Positions 42,501 through 57,589 of a DNA stretch of 64,000 nucleotides are shown here, piece by piece; positions within the stretch are counted from its first letter, which is position 1; the number at the start of each line of letters is the position of its first letter. The stretch lies in assembly GCA_008360975.2 (NCBI GenBank), contig CM039182.1, positions 100,781,443 through 100,845,442 of the forward strand. The letters run 5' to 3'. This DNA is from Lichenostomus cassidix. Taxonomy: Eukaryota > Chordata > Aves > Passeriformes > Meliphagidae. Below the pieces are notes generated by a model. The model was not told the origin of the DNA and ran no database searches. It worked only from the letters and a program-made list of their open reading frames with translations. The translations under genes and the position numbers were made by a program.

Positions 42501-43507
42501 GGAGGAAGCAGCTTTGATAAATCACAGAAAATCCTAGCAAATTCCTAGAAGGGACAGTTCTCAGAAACATCCCAGGATATGCTACAAAGGAGTGTTCACA
42601 GCAGTAGGAAAACTCTGCAGCTCTGACGGGGAATGCAACAGAAAAAGGTATCAGAGGGTGGCCCAAAACCAGCTGAAAAGTTCACAGCAAAAAAGACAGA
42701 AAGGGAAGATTTGAAAGAGGAAAACTGAAAAAGTAGGTGAATGTAATAATGGAAAAAAAAAAATCAATGAACCACAGTGCTTCAGCAGTTAGAGAAGACT
42801 GAAACAAAAAATCTTGGTACAGTCAGCAAAGTTAAAAAACTTCAGTGAGAAATTCAGTGAGAAAACATTATTAGCCAATGAAATGAGTATCTTCAAAAGA
42901 ATCAGTGGAAGTGTTTTTGGCAAGAGTAGCAGATGATGAACCTACATAGTGATAAATGAGTAAAATCTGAAAAAAATAGTAAGCATTATGGGAAAGGAAA
43001 GAACTATATTATCTTTTGGCTAACAGAACTGGAAGAAAAAGGAAGTAGAGTGGCATGAGTAAGCAAAGTGAATGCCAGGATACTGATGAAGACATTCAGG
43101 GAAGAATGATGTGTAACTGGAAGGCATCAGAATTGGACAAATTCCACAAACATTCGTTAAACATCCTTATCAACTCATATCTTAGCTCAAAACACAGGAA
43201 ATGCAGCAAAAGGCTGGAGGGATGGAGCACATTCATGAAAAAAAGAAAAAGACAAAGGGAAAGAAGGAGGAGGCATTATCCTAAAAACCTGCAAGTGACT
43301 CACCAATTATCTGACATCTCCTTATTGAAAAAATCAGTGAAAATCAGAATATTTAGTTGATGGGGAGCATTTGGCACATACCAGAACAAAACAAGAGCCT
43401 AGATGCTGTTTTGATAGATTATGCAAAAGCTTCTGAAAGCATGTCGTGAAATGGGAATCCAGAAGCATCTGGGACTGGGGAGGGAATGCATTAGCAACAA
43501 TTCACAG

Positions 43508-43587
43508 GGAGAGGAGAGGAGAGGAGAGGAGAGGAGAGGAGAGGAGAGGAGAGGAGAGGAGAGGAGAGGAGAGGAGAGGAGAGGAGA
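43508..43587. repeat. (GGAGA)16 microsatellite, perfect
   Basis: Eighty bases of uninterrupted GGAGA pentamers on the plus strand, ending abruptly at CTGTGAAGG. The array keeps reading frames open on both strands (Gly-Glu-Glu-Arg-Arg repeats one way, Ser-Pro-Leu-Leu-Ser the other), which accounts for two spurious ORFs here. Perfect purity suggests a young, length-variable locus. Confidence 0.98.
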
Positions 43588-44673
43588 CTGTGAAGGATTA
43601 TTTTCACAGGTAAAGCAGACTGACATTATTTAGTGACAAAAGAGGAAACTCTTATATCTACTTAATACAACCTGAAATTACATGGTCAGTAGGAAGCAAA
43701 AAATAATTTCCCAGTTAAAACTGTAAGGCTTCTTTCTTAAGGAAGTAAGAATTTTATTCAGATAGAACGAGCCTGTATGTATTATACACCCAAGAAGTCC
43801 TGCTGAAAATATCACAGGACATCAAAACACGTATTGAGGTAAAAAAAAATATATATAACAGCACTAAACATGATAAATGTTAGGAATTCCTCAAAAGGTT
43901 ATGATAAAAACCAAGGGTGGCTTTAAAGAAAGAGAGCTTTCAGAGACATGTACAATTCCTAAAGGTATTTCAGAATGCAAAATACATGAAAGATAATCAG
44001 CATATATGCCATCTACTGCAGTGAGAAATGGGACCCAAGGGAATTGCAGGGCAGGCCAAAGCAGAAGCTAGCACTGAATTAAGCAATAAATATGAACACA
44101 TATGTGAGAAAACCTTTCTGTTGATCCAGTGATAGAGGAAAAGGGCTGAAAATAGTCAAGGATATTACAGAAAATGAGCATATGGTTGCAGTAAGCTATA
44201 TCAGAGAATGAACACTGTCTAAATGGGTCTCAGGCAATGCTCCAGGACTGGATAGGAAAACACTCCTTCTATCTGTCAGCCTTTAGATAGACAAGGTGCA
44301 GAGTCAGGGCAGATTGGGAAGAAGCTACATGGCTTTTGGGTCACTCTTGTCCTGATATATAAAGCACTAGCTTCCCCACTGCTGTGTCTGCAATACATTC
44401 CTTGCACACATTAAATGTTCCTAAGGAGGCACTGCTTCTGCTAGTTATTTGAACACATCTTGAGTGAAGAATAATTTATTTTAGCAATGTCAACAGCATT
44501 GCAAACACACACTTATCTGACACATGCATAGCTGGTTTTCTCCAGCTTTTGGCTCATCTGTCCTTGTGTGACCTGCCAAGGACTCCAACCTCCATCTTCT
44601 CACCTCCTGTGACCTTGTGAAACTGTGATTGCCAGAGAAACCACAACTCATGGCATGTGAAACCAGACTATCT

Positions 44674-44689
44674 CTACTACTACTACTAC
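44674..44689. repeat. (CTA)5 run
   Basis: Five consecutive CTA units plus one base; a short triplet microsatellite in intron 3. Confidence 0.85.
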
Positions 44690-46207
44690 ATCCCATGATC
44701 TGTCTTATGCCCTGATTTGTCTCCAGACCAGCATGAATACATCCCATCACTCTTCCTGCTACCTCTCCCTTTCCCTAGCTCCCCTCTAGCTTTTGCCTCT
44801 GATGGGGCAAGCAATGTTTCCAAAGTAAGGGTGCAGTCACTTCATCTTGCAATCCAGCAGAGAGACAGCTGGGTTAGCAGAGCTTCCCAGCACAGCTAGG
44901 CTGCAGCAACATAAGCAGCAAGGTAAATTCAGCCTGGTCAGAGCTACTTTAGATCTGCAGCACTGCTGGACCATTTCCTCCTGCACCCCCCACCCCCCAA
45001 CTTCTAACCCATAATTTAGTTTCTCAAACTGCTTAAACCCCAAGACTGTCAAAACCAAACACCAAAACCTACTGGACCTGCATGTTAATCACCAACAAGC
45101 AATACATTTGGTGCTGTGGATGACATGTTATTTTTGTACAGAATGGAGACTGCAGGACCTGTAACATGGTACCATGTCCATTTAGCACAGCATTCACAAG
45201 TAACACTGAAAAAGGAGAAGAACAGCTAAAACATGCAGACTTTATCTTTTGTGTCAGGTTCAAAAGTGATCTAAGCAACACTGATATGGATACCAGCTGA
45301 TGATCTGTTCTGTTAGGTACAAAACAATCCAAAGCTCTTGCACTGAACTACTCATAACTCAAATGCACAGAGAAATTAATAGAGGTTGTCCTTATAAAAC
45401 TGAGCCAGGCTTTGTGCCAGTTGACTCACAAGTAATGTTGGAAAGATTAAAATAACACATAATTGCACCAGCTCTCTAAATCTGACCAGGGCTCAGAGGA
45501 TAAATGCCTTACCTCATTATGTTTAAATGCTCTATCTCAATCTGGTTTAAAACAGAGCAGGGACTGTGAGCTGCCAATCTGCTGTACTGTTAAGGGAACA
45601 GAAATACCACTACAGATTGGGATGTAGGCTCCAGCAAAGAGCTGTGCCTGGTATTTGGCTTTCCTTTATGGTCCCTTGCTCCTTAGCTTGCTTCCAAGGA
45701 TCATCACTTCACCCAGTATGACTACGTGTCAGCACCAGTTGAAATGATCCCTTTTCTCAAGAGACAGCGATTCTGTGCCTGAAGTGCAATGTTATTTATA
45801 CATTACAGACCACATTCCTGCTGCCTAGCTCATGCTGATGGCTCCACTGCCACCACTGAGGAGTACCAGCCAAAACAGCGGCTTGCCTATCTGAGCCCTG
45901 CTCTCAGAGACAAGTCATGCACACCTCATTTGACTTTCAAGTAGGTGGAAGTCCCAGTCTGTGTAAAGAGCCACAGCTAGCTGGAGTCGAATCAAAGAGA
46001 GTTCTGCTCCAGCAGGAAGAGAGTTTTAAGGAGACAGTTTAAAATGGGACAGAAACCTTGTGAGAAGCCACAGACAAAAAGTGGAGCATCACTCATCTAC
46101 ATCCCTATTGATTCTAAATCACCGGTGATGTATCTGGGACATATAACAAAGGAAACCTTTGGGGCAGTTGTACAAGCAATATCAGCAAGCATTTCATGTG
46201 AGAGTTA

Positions 46208-48239
<2,032 letters not shown>

Positions 48240-49221
48240 TTAATGATATTATACAGACTGCAACACGCTGCTCCAGAAGTCACAGGAACAGAAGTTTTTA
48301 CCCAACATTGGGTAATTATGCTGAACTAAATTTATGAATTCTTGTCATATTTCTTTCAACTGCTTTGATAATTAAAAACAAACCAGATGCTCATGTCTCC
48401 TGAAATTGGTAACCTTCTTTTTACCATCTCAAATTAAAATTAAAAGTGTATGATACTTTACCACTACATGAACTGACTCCTTGCTGTATTTAGACTACAA
48501 TAAACCTGCTTAACCAAGTACCTTAACATCTCTGTGTGGTCTGCCTTTTAACAACCAACACCTACTAAAAATGAAATTTTCCCTTGAAAAATGTTTTACA
48601 ACAAATACTGAACTGGTCCATATTGAAATGCTGTCCCATCTGAGCCTAACACAGTGTGTCGGGTTAATGACACATGGGTTGTGTGCAGGAGAAAGTGGGT
48701 TTTTGTTGTGTGCACAGGCATCTCAATAACAGGACCACAGGAACAAAACAAAACCTGTGCACGTGGGAATCACCTGCTCGTTCTTTTCTGGGCATCATGA
48801 ACTGTCCCAATTCCACATTACACCATGAGTGGCACTTGCTCTCTAAAGTCAGATTAAAGATTTACAGCTGAACAGGATAAGCTCTATCATTGCCATTTAT
48901 TTAATCTGTGCATGACTGAAGCTCCAAAGCTAGAACTGTTATAAAGGTCTTCCAAGCAGAGGGGTACAACGTATTAAACTACTGCATGAGAGACAAAAAT
49001 ATGATTCTAAAAACTTTGAACAAAGCCAGAGGGGAAAAAATCAAGAAAAAGAGCCAGGAGGAGAACTTTTGAAATTAACTATTACTTTTTATTTGGTTTC
49101 TTTAAAATTGCATTTGATATTATAAAGAAAACTTTTCTGTGGAAAACTTGGTTTAAAAAAGATTTCAGGAAAACTTGCACTTGAGCTAGCTGCACTGTGA
49201 CCTCACTTCAGATCTGTAAAT

Positions 49222-49293
49222 CACTCTTGAAATACCAAGAATGGCTGGAGATTATTTCACACTTGAAATACCAAGGATGGCTAGAGAACATTT
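49222..49293. repeat. 36-bp tandem duplication
   Basis: Two adjacent 36-base units (49222-49257 and 49258-49293), each containing CTTGAAATACCAAG and ending in ATTT, followed by the first bases of a third unit (CACACTTG). The copies differ at only a few positions. It lies in intron 1, about 1.1 kb from exon 2. Confidence 0.9.
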
Positions 49294-52200
49294 CACACTT
49301 GTCTCAGGTGGGGAGGACACTGCTGTGAAGTCAGTGCCCTTGACAAAGGCCCCCCTGCCCCTGGCTGAACCATTCCAGTCCAGTCTCTGCATGAACACAT
49401 CTGTCCATACTCTCCTGGCAGTCCTCTCAGCCATTCCCTCTTCCCAGGGCATAACCAGGCTGACATATTAATCTTGCTTCACTGTAGCTTTGACAACAAA
49501 TGTGGGGCAGATCTTGTCCCTGAGCACAGTCCTGACCAAAGGAAGATGGGTAGAACTTCTTCACCATTGTTAGTTATGTTAGAATTACAGCGTTATTTTT
49601 AGCAAAATCCCATCCATGTATAAAAACTCCAGTATTTATACGGCTATGGTTTAATTTCAGTTAGTTGAGCCAGCATAAATTTTGGGTGTGCACAAGGCCT
49701 GCTATTTCCAAAATGACAACTCTGGGCTCACCAGTGAGGCTTTGACCCACCTATAGAGCCCACACAGGGTCCCACTCAGTTCTCCCTACAAGCTCTGAAA
49801 GGACAGAGAAGTTTTCTCACAAGCCCACTCTGTCATTGTACATTCTCAATACACTCAGATTTCTGCTGCTGGAGCATCCTGTCCCACAGTCTCCCCGGGA
49901 CAGCTGCAGGAGCAGGATATTTATGTGGATGGATAAGCTCAAGGGTTACTCCCCAGTGAGCTGGATCATACTCACACCATACACTGTCTGAAAAGGAATA
50001 GTGTAAGCACAGTCATCGAGGTTACCCTCGCAGCAATAACATCCTCAGAAGTTCCAAATACATTAATTAAGCACAAACAGCAGACTTCAAGGAAGCAAAT
50101 GAGCTCTGCAGACCAAACTCAGCAGGATTATTTCAAAAAATTTAGGATCCAGGCCCTATCTACTCCTCCTCAAGACACAGCCAAATACTCTGGCCAGTTT
50201 ACAGCTGATGCACAGGTGAAGTTTGGATAAATTAGATATATTTTTAAAAAGAAAAACATAGCAATGCATGCTTGATTGGATTGGGGATGAGACATGTTTT
50301 TCTTTTCTTTGCACACACTTATTACTATGCTTCACATTTATAGACACTTTCAAGAGGAAAAGTAAAAGTTTACCCAGTGAAGATAAGAGATGAAGGAGAA
50401 AATGTCAAGGTTTTAGAAACTGATTAGAGAGTAGCAGTGGCTTTTGAACCTAAGAAAAGGAGTACACTTGTGCATTAGCAGCTTATTAATGAGGTATTTT
50501 GGCTAAGGTACTCATACCAAAAGTAGAGTTTTTACCTGCCAGAGCTAACACAGGTCTATGGAATGCACAGAATCAGAGTTATTTCTTAGGGTTTATCTGC
50601 AGACTTAGGTGTTGAATTTATCCCAATGAGGTTTAAGCTCAATTAACTTTTTTATGTCATCTTCAGAATGGTAATGTTAGATTTGTAATTTGGTTGTAAA
50701 TTAAAATTTTGAAACACAAATCCACAATAAAGAAAAACAAGTGTCATCAACAAATTGATGGGATCTGGTTTATAATCCGATCTTTAGATTTAAGAACTAA
50801 GGAAGGGCTTTCATGTATAAAGTAACCTGCAATTATAATGTCATTGCTCATCTCTTAAACTTCCTCCTTATCAGATTTTGTTGTTAGTAGATCTGGTTGG
50901 CTTTTAGAGACAAATAATAAACAATATTTGATTTCAAAGGATTTATTGCAACCAAATTTGGAAAGTGAAACTCACATAATTTTAAACAACCCAATTCCTG
51001 AAACACTCATCCCACTGAAATTGAATATTCCCAAATCCCCTCTATGGGCATGGAAGTTCTCCCTGCCATAAAAGTCACTCTGTCTCTGTTGGAGACTTGA
51101 ATCCAATGTCTTTCCTTACACCAAAAAAGTTCCTCAAAGGGTTGCAAACATTGGCATGAACTATGTTTCAGGAGACAGGACTGTCTTTAACCTCCTGGTA
51201 AACCAAAGTTTTCTCAATGTCCCTTATCAGCACGACTCTGATTTTGCAAGTCCGTGTATTTTATTTTGTTTTCTTTTTTGTTATGCTTGCCTTTGGTTAT
51301 AAAAACACAGTTTTCTCTAGTGTAATTTTGCAGATAAATTAAAATTTAGAATACAAGAATACAGAGGAAGCTGTACTTTAAAATCTCACACAGTTCTCCT
51401 CTCAGATTTTTTTTATACTGAACTGAGTTTCTTTTCCGCAATTAATTTTTCTTCTACTCCCAAAATTTTCACATAGAAATCAAACTATGTCCTGACTACT
51501 TGTATTTAGAGATACAGCATCCTTTGGATGAGCTTTAAAACAAGGCAACATGAGGCCACAAACAATTTTGACTGTATAAGGAGCAGAAAGCTCATTGTAC
51601 AGGCTGCACGCAGCATCAGCCCATTTTCTGCTGTATTGCTCCAGTGCTTGGGGCTTGAACCTATGTAGTCTGTCCAGCCCAGAGAGGAAGAGACCCAGAT
51701 TAAATCAGACAGATTAAATCTTTTTGAGTAGCAACATGAAGTCCTATTTTTATATAATAAACATATAGAGAGGAACATGTCACCTCTGGAAAATCTAGCT
51801 CAGATTTTGTATGTCAGCCAGCACACAATTGTAGATATTGGGATAACCTTTAACTAAACCACAACAGTTTAGTTACAACAAAGACACAATCTTGCTCTCT
51901 ATACAGGCCACAAGGCCAGTGACAAGGGTGTAGATGCTTCCATTTCTTAAAAGCTTATTCTCCTTGGCAAGTACTTGTGATTCTGCTGGGGACACTGAAA
52001 CTGTATGTTAGCAGATCCTAAGTCAGAACTGTTACAATTGCACCTGGAACATCAGAACACCTTAAACTCCTCTTCTAAAGTGATCAGTGCACAGAAAACG
52101 AAGAAAGCTGAGTTAAAGACCCATGGAAGGGGAAATGATAACTGAAACTATGATGGTCCTACTTACTAAACTGGCAAACTACTGCTTTGAAGGAAAACAT

Positions 52201-53324
52201 GTCAATCATTTGAGAAATCAAAGGTAAATGCTGCAAAGCCAAAACTCCCAGCATGGTGGTTTGCAAAAAAAGGATGCTCTGGCTGCAAGGCAGATGGAAA
52301 CAACAGATAAGCCAAACCCTTGACTTAATTAAAATGTATTGTTCTTACTACTATTATTATTGTGAGTTAGAATTAAAGCTCTTTCTCTCAGGAGGTATTG
52401 AGCTTCATATTGTAGGTTTTAATATTGTAAAACTGAAGAAAGAGACCAGAATAGGCACTTAAAAGTAATTAAAACAAACAGGCAAGAAAGCGGCCATCCC
52501 TCTTTGTTCATTTAAAAATGGAGAGCTGCTCCCTTCTTTAAACAGGGAGGACCTGCTCCAGCACCCCAAAGTGGCAATTGAAATTGGGAGGTTAAATGCT
52601 GGCATCAGAAGCTTCACTTTGCTGTACATCCCTGAAGGGGATGAAAGCCTCCTCTTGATCCCTTTTAATTTAATGGTAATTATGCTATTACTTTCAGTAT
52701 GAATAGCACGAGGCAGAGAGTCCTGGAAGAAAGAATATTGTTTAGGAAAAGTTAAACTGCTTTTCTTTCCCTATGTCACTCTGGTCATCAGAATAAACAA
52801 ATTGAAGTGTGTTTTCAAACTGGCAGCTCTTTCTAAATTTGCAGTAGAAATCCAATTTGCACCAACTCCTGAGTCTTTCAGCTTATGATTTCACTTGACC
52901 CAAATGACTTCCTAAAGGCCAGCTATTTGGGATCTAATAGGACTCACCCATCTGAGAGTCACAGGGTGGCTGTAGGAACAAAAGGCCACACACAAATACC
53001 AGCTCTCTTTGCAAGATTCCCCAAGACTTCAGAGTAAAAGCAACGGAATTAGGATTCCCTGTTTCCCTGCCAGTGTACCAAGCCAAAGTGAACTGGCTGA
53101 AAGGGGGAAAGCCTTGTGTGCAATTTCCATCACTGTGTAGCCCAAATACATACTGATAGGTCATTCTCTGTCTGTACTGTGCAAATTGAAGACTTGTCTG
53201 TGAGAAGAGAAGCCATTGTCTCATTAATACCTTTACTGATGTAATGCTTGTTCATTATTGATTTAATTATAATGAAGTATAATTAAGGACAAATTATAGG
53301 AATATGCCTTGTTTATGATTCTTT

Positions 53325-53329
53325 AAAAA

Positions 53330-53372
<43 letters not shown>

Positions 53373-53386
53373 AAGAGAGAGAAAAA
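53325..53386. repeat. Poly-A plus (GA)n microsatellite
   Basis: Fourteen A followed by GA dinucleotides with two GAAA interruptions, inside intron 1. It is an all-purine run of about 62 bases on the plus strand. Confidence 0.95.
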
Positions 53387-53856
53387 CTCAGGCCATGTAG
53401 CTGTTACAGAGTAACCCATACTCATCTGAGTCATTCCCACTGAAATGACCAGGAATATTTGCATAACTTATGGGCTCTGTCTACCCGGCCAGTCTGGTTA
53501 TGATCTGTAATGAGGTTTGAAAATAAATTTTCCAATCATCTCCACCAACTGTACACTGTCCCCAGAGCATGCAAGATATGGATTCCTTCTGAAATAAAAC
53601 AGAGACCCACACTCCAAGGGTGCACCAAGTGTGCTGCATTACTTGAGTCCTCCGGACAGCTTTAAAACTTATGCAAAATGGGGATGTTTTGTTCAAGGGG
53701 CCAGACTAAATGCAGTCCAAAGTAAGACAGTGGTCTTATTGCAAAAATACAGAGGAAGGGTCACCTGCATCTCTTGCTGTTAGGTCAGCCTGCTGATCTA
53801 CCTTCACTGAGAAAATGCACGACTAGAGATTAAATAGTGGAACCCAAACACTAGTT

Positions 53857-53883
53857 AAAAAAAAAAAAAAGAAAGAAAGAAAA
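53857..53883. repeat. Poly-A / (GAAA)n run
   Basis: Fourteen A followed by three GAAA units. No retroposon body was recognised immediately upstream, so it is treated as simple low-complexity DNA. Confidence 0.9.
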
Positions 53884-54779
53884 TTATTATTTGGGAGAAA
53901 ATATGCAATAAAATAGCATAAAAGATACATGGATGCTGAATTCATTACTATGTGTTTACAGTTACGCATACTGGCAAAGTGTTTAGGCTACAGTGAATTA
54001 GAACACATCAGTGTCCAGAAGCTATACACTAACTTGAAAATATCTGCAAACTAAGGACAAAAACAAGCAAAATCAATAAACTTTATAGTATTTAAGAAAA
54101 TGCAAATGAAGGATGAAATTCAATTGTATATGCAAAAAAATGTCAATTTAGCCAAAAGTCATATTTATAGATTATGTCAGTACTATTTTCTAAATAAAAA
54201 TTATTTAATATACATTAAATCAAAGGAGGGGAGAGTGAGGTAGAGAGGAAGAGTGGAGATTACAGTGGGTAGCTGCTATAACACTGGCGAATCCAGGCTT
54301 CTAGAAAGTGCCCGATAAATCTAAGATTCATGAACTGTGATTTTACATAATCTCTGTTTTCATGTTTTAAATAACTCTAACAGTCTATATGTAGGAGATG
54401 CTGCTGCTGCTAAGGAATAAACACATCCCCCATATCCCTCTACAGCAGAACTGCAGCAGGGATAAATATGCTCTAAAAGGCTTTGATTGGGAAGAAAGCA
54501 ACCACCATTATTTTTGCCTCTTGCAAAATATGTTAATGAACCTGAAGTCCCTGGGCCCCTGATGTTATTATTTAGCTCTCAAATCAGACTGCTTTACAAG
54601 TCATGAACCAATCTAACATCGTCTGCAGCTTGTGCACAAAAAAAGATGAGAACTGAAAACTCCTAGGACCGTGAGCACCTGTTGACTTCAGGGCTGGTTT
54701 AGGTTTGCAGCACCTGAGACCGAGAGCAGCATCTGGAGCTTTCCTGCTTCATTCAAGTATTAGTTACAGTGTTGTTTCA

Positions 54780-55110
54780 GCACATATCCTCGACTGGGGC
54801 TGATGAAGCTGTTCGAGCGCTCATCTAGTGAGGGCCACCGAGGCAAACTATTGCCTGATGCATCACACAGCTCATCCTCCAGGCAGGGTGGGGTCTGGCG
54901 GGGACACAGCTGGAGCTAACAAGGCACATGGCCTCGCTATTCTTCCCGCAAAGTGACATCTCCTCCGACAGCTGACCGTCGCTCCGGCTGAGCCCAGCCC
55001 CGGGGGGTTTGTGCCCCGGGCAGGGTTATCACCTTCCCTTCTCCTCGGGGCCGCCAGTGGCCAGGTGGGAGAAGCAGCATGTCAAGCAGAGATGCGGGAC
55101 GAGCTTTATT
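54780..55110. promoter_or_regulatory. CpG-rich patch in MTCL1 intron 1
   Basis: A stretch of about 330 bases with many CpG dinucleotides and high GC inside AT-rich intron, about 4.2 kb downstream of exon 1. It includes GCTCCGGCTGAGCCCAGCCC near 54.98 kb. It could be an intronic regulatory island or alternative promoter. No exon with both a start codon and a donor in the MTCL1 frame was recognised. Confidence 0.4.
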
Positions 55111-57589
55111 TTGCTAACCCTGGTAACCCCTCACTAAACGGAAAAAAATCGGTGCCATCACTTTGCATCGCTTTTGCTCCACAAAACCCTTTGACATCTG
55201 CAAATCCCTGCAGGTTAATAGAAGAAGCGGAGGAATTACTCCCCCTGAGTGGTGTAAGCCTACAGCGCACAGAGCTACAGTTTCAAGTGAGCAAAGAAAT
55301 ACAATATAACCTCATGTGACACACATTGTGATTTTAAACAAAAATGAACATAGTTTAGATGCATCAGAGTGGAATAAGGGGCCTGGAGTGGTCCCTTAGT
55401 CAATTCATATCCAGAATATGTCACAATTACAAATGAATATAGAATGAAAAAAAGACAAAGCAAGACAAACAAGGCAGTTATCTAATAAATCCAAGATAGT
55501 ACATTTCTGTGCTACTCCACACTGTAGCAGCATTTCTGGCATGTTGAACTTGGACCAGCACAGGCACAAAGAGAAGGCCAGGTAAAGAAAAGCTCAGCAA
55601 GCACCAGTTTTATTTTAAGGGCTGTAGGAAGTGTCATGCCTCATGTAGGAGGCTGCTTTCACATTATGGCCATGAAGGATGCAAAGAGAAAAGGGGCGTG
55701 TGTCGTGACTGAAACACCGCTGCTGCTTCTGCTAGCACATTCATTTCATTAACACGGTCTAAATTAAAGTTTGGCTGAGACAAAGCAAAAACATGTCAAA
55801 CTGCTAAAATTTGGGCCCTCTTCCTTAAGATCTCTCACCCTTCTGAGGGCTCCACACCACAAAAGTCTTCTTTCCAAGTTTTCCAAGGACTCACATAGTG
55901 AATGACACTTCTCCATGCGCTGGACACTTTAAAGTAAACTTGAAAATCAACCCCTTGTGTGGGTAGTATTTTGCTACTACTAACAGGTTTTACTAGTAAT
56001 AACTAAAATTTTTCCTGCTTCTAGCAGTTCCCAAGGATCTCCTGCTCCTACAAAGTCAGGTACCGTGACAAATTTTCTCTCTTAGACATCAACAAACAAG
56101 TGATTTACTTTTAAATGCTGCTGTACTATTACAGCCTTCCCCCCTAGGTAGCTGAAATAAGGTCATTCAAGGAATGCATGAAACTGAAATCAGTGATGGA
56201 GATTTCTCAATGTAAACACTTCTCAACCACTTGACCTACAGGCTTATCTTTGCAGCTAGTTAGCCATCGCTAGAGCCAAAGCCTTATCTAGCATAAAGAC
56301 AGACCTAGAAATTTATAAGGTGGAAGCTTGATATCAGGTTAAAATCTGGCTCATAGTATATGAAGTCTGAGATGTTTGCAGAAGCAGCAACTTGCTCTGC
56401 GTTCTGGGAGACTTTCTAGTACTTGGTGTGTAGAAACAAAAACAAATGATTGTGGGTTGTTTGTTTTTTTTTTTCTTTCTGATAACACATTAATCCCCAG
56501 TAATCTTTAGCACTAAGGCTGTGTGTGTATATCTTCTATAACCTGTGTTATAACACAAAGACACATGAAAGACCTTCCTAAGTGAAAGTAAAATTTACCA
56601 AGAAAGACTTTATTATGTGCACTTACTGCTGCACTCCAGCTGCAGGGAGGGATAAGGAGGAGTGAAAACTACAAAATTTGGCATACAGCCATACTCAGGA
56701 AATTAACAGTTTCTTCTGGGATTTATCTAATCATTTGTCTATTTACAGTTGACAGCATCCCTGTTATCCCTTAGTCCCCTCTGGAGAAACACAACTCACT
56801 CCAAAGCCAACCAAGAGAACTGCATTGTAAAAAACACATGGAACAAACCCACAAGTAAACAACTCAGGCAATGCTGTGGTTTTAATTTGCAGAAGTTTTC
56901 TATAGGTTTTCCTAGAAAAGGAAAATGAGGTTTGGGAAGCCTCCTGATAATTTTTGCACCACTGGGTTGTTTCCAGCTGTTTTGAGAGAGGAACAGAACT
57001 AAAACCTCATGCACCCAGGTGGCCAAGGAAAGCAGACAACGTACTCATTTCCCACAAAAGAGGCAATAGTGTGAGCTCATGGCTTTCCAGGCACCAGCAC
57101 ATGTCCACAAAAGAAACCAGTCTCTAGTATTCTACTGGTCTCAGAAATACTTTTTAGCATGAAAAAGTCACAATCCAAATCAAAAAAGGGGTTGGGACAC
57201 AATTGCAATAGATGATAGAGCATCAAGGTGAAAGATCTGAAGACACTGTTGCACAGAGTGAAAAATTTTGAATGAAGCAAAATAAAGTTCTTTACCTAAG
57301 ACTTGCCACTGTCAGCTAGGTCCCATAATCGCAGAGTTCCTCAGGTGGGACACCCTAACAGGGGTCAGTCCTAGACAATTCAGACAAACTTTTTTTTTTT
57401 TCAGTTTCCCATAGTTAAAAATTACTTTCAGTGTAAGGAAAGAGGGCTTGATACACACTTTGTAGTGGGTTCAAGTATGTAATACTTATATACTTGTGCA
57501 AATCCTGTAGTGCAAGGAAATGCTCCTGGACTTCGTGACTTTTAATGGCAGTGCCAGTTACCTACTCCTTAAGTGATTCCTATTATCAA

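Noticed and set aside
44356..44364. TATATAAAG on the plus strand
   Set aside because: It is a good TATA match but has no CpG island, exon or LTR structure nearby. Such matches occur by chance in AT-rich DNA.
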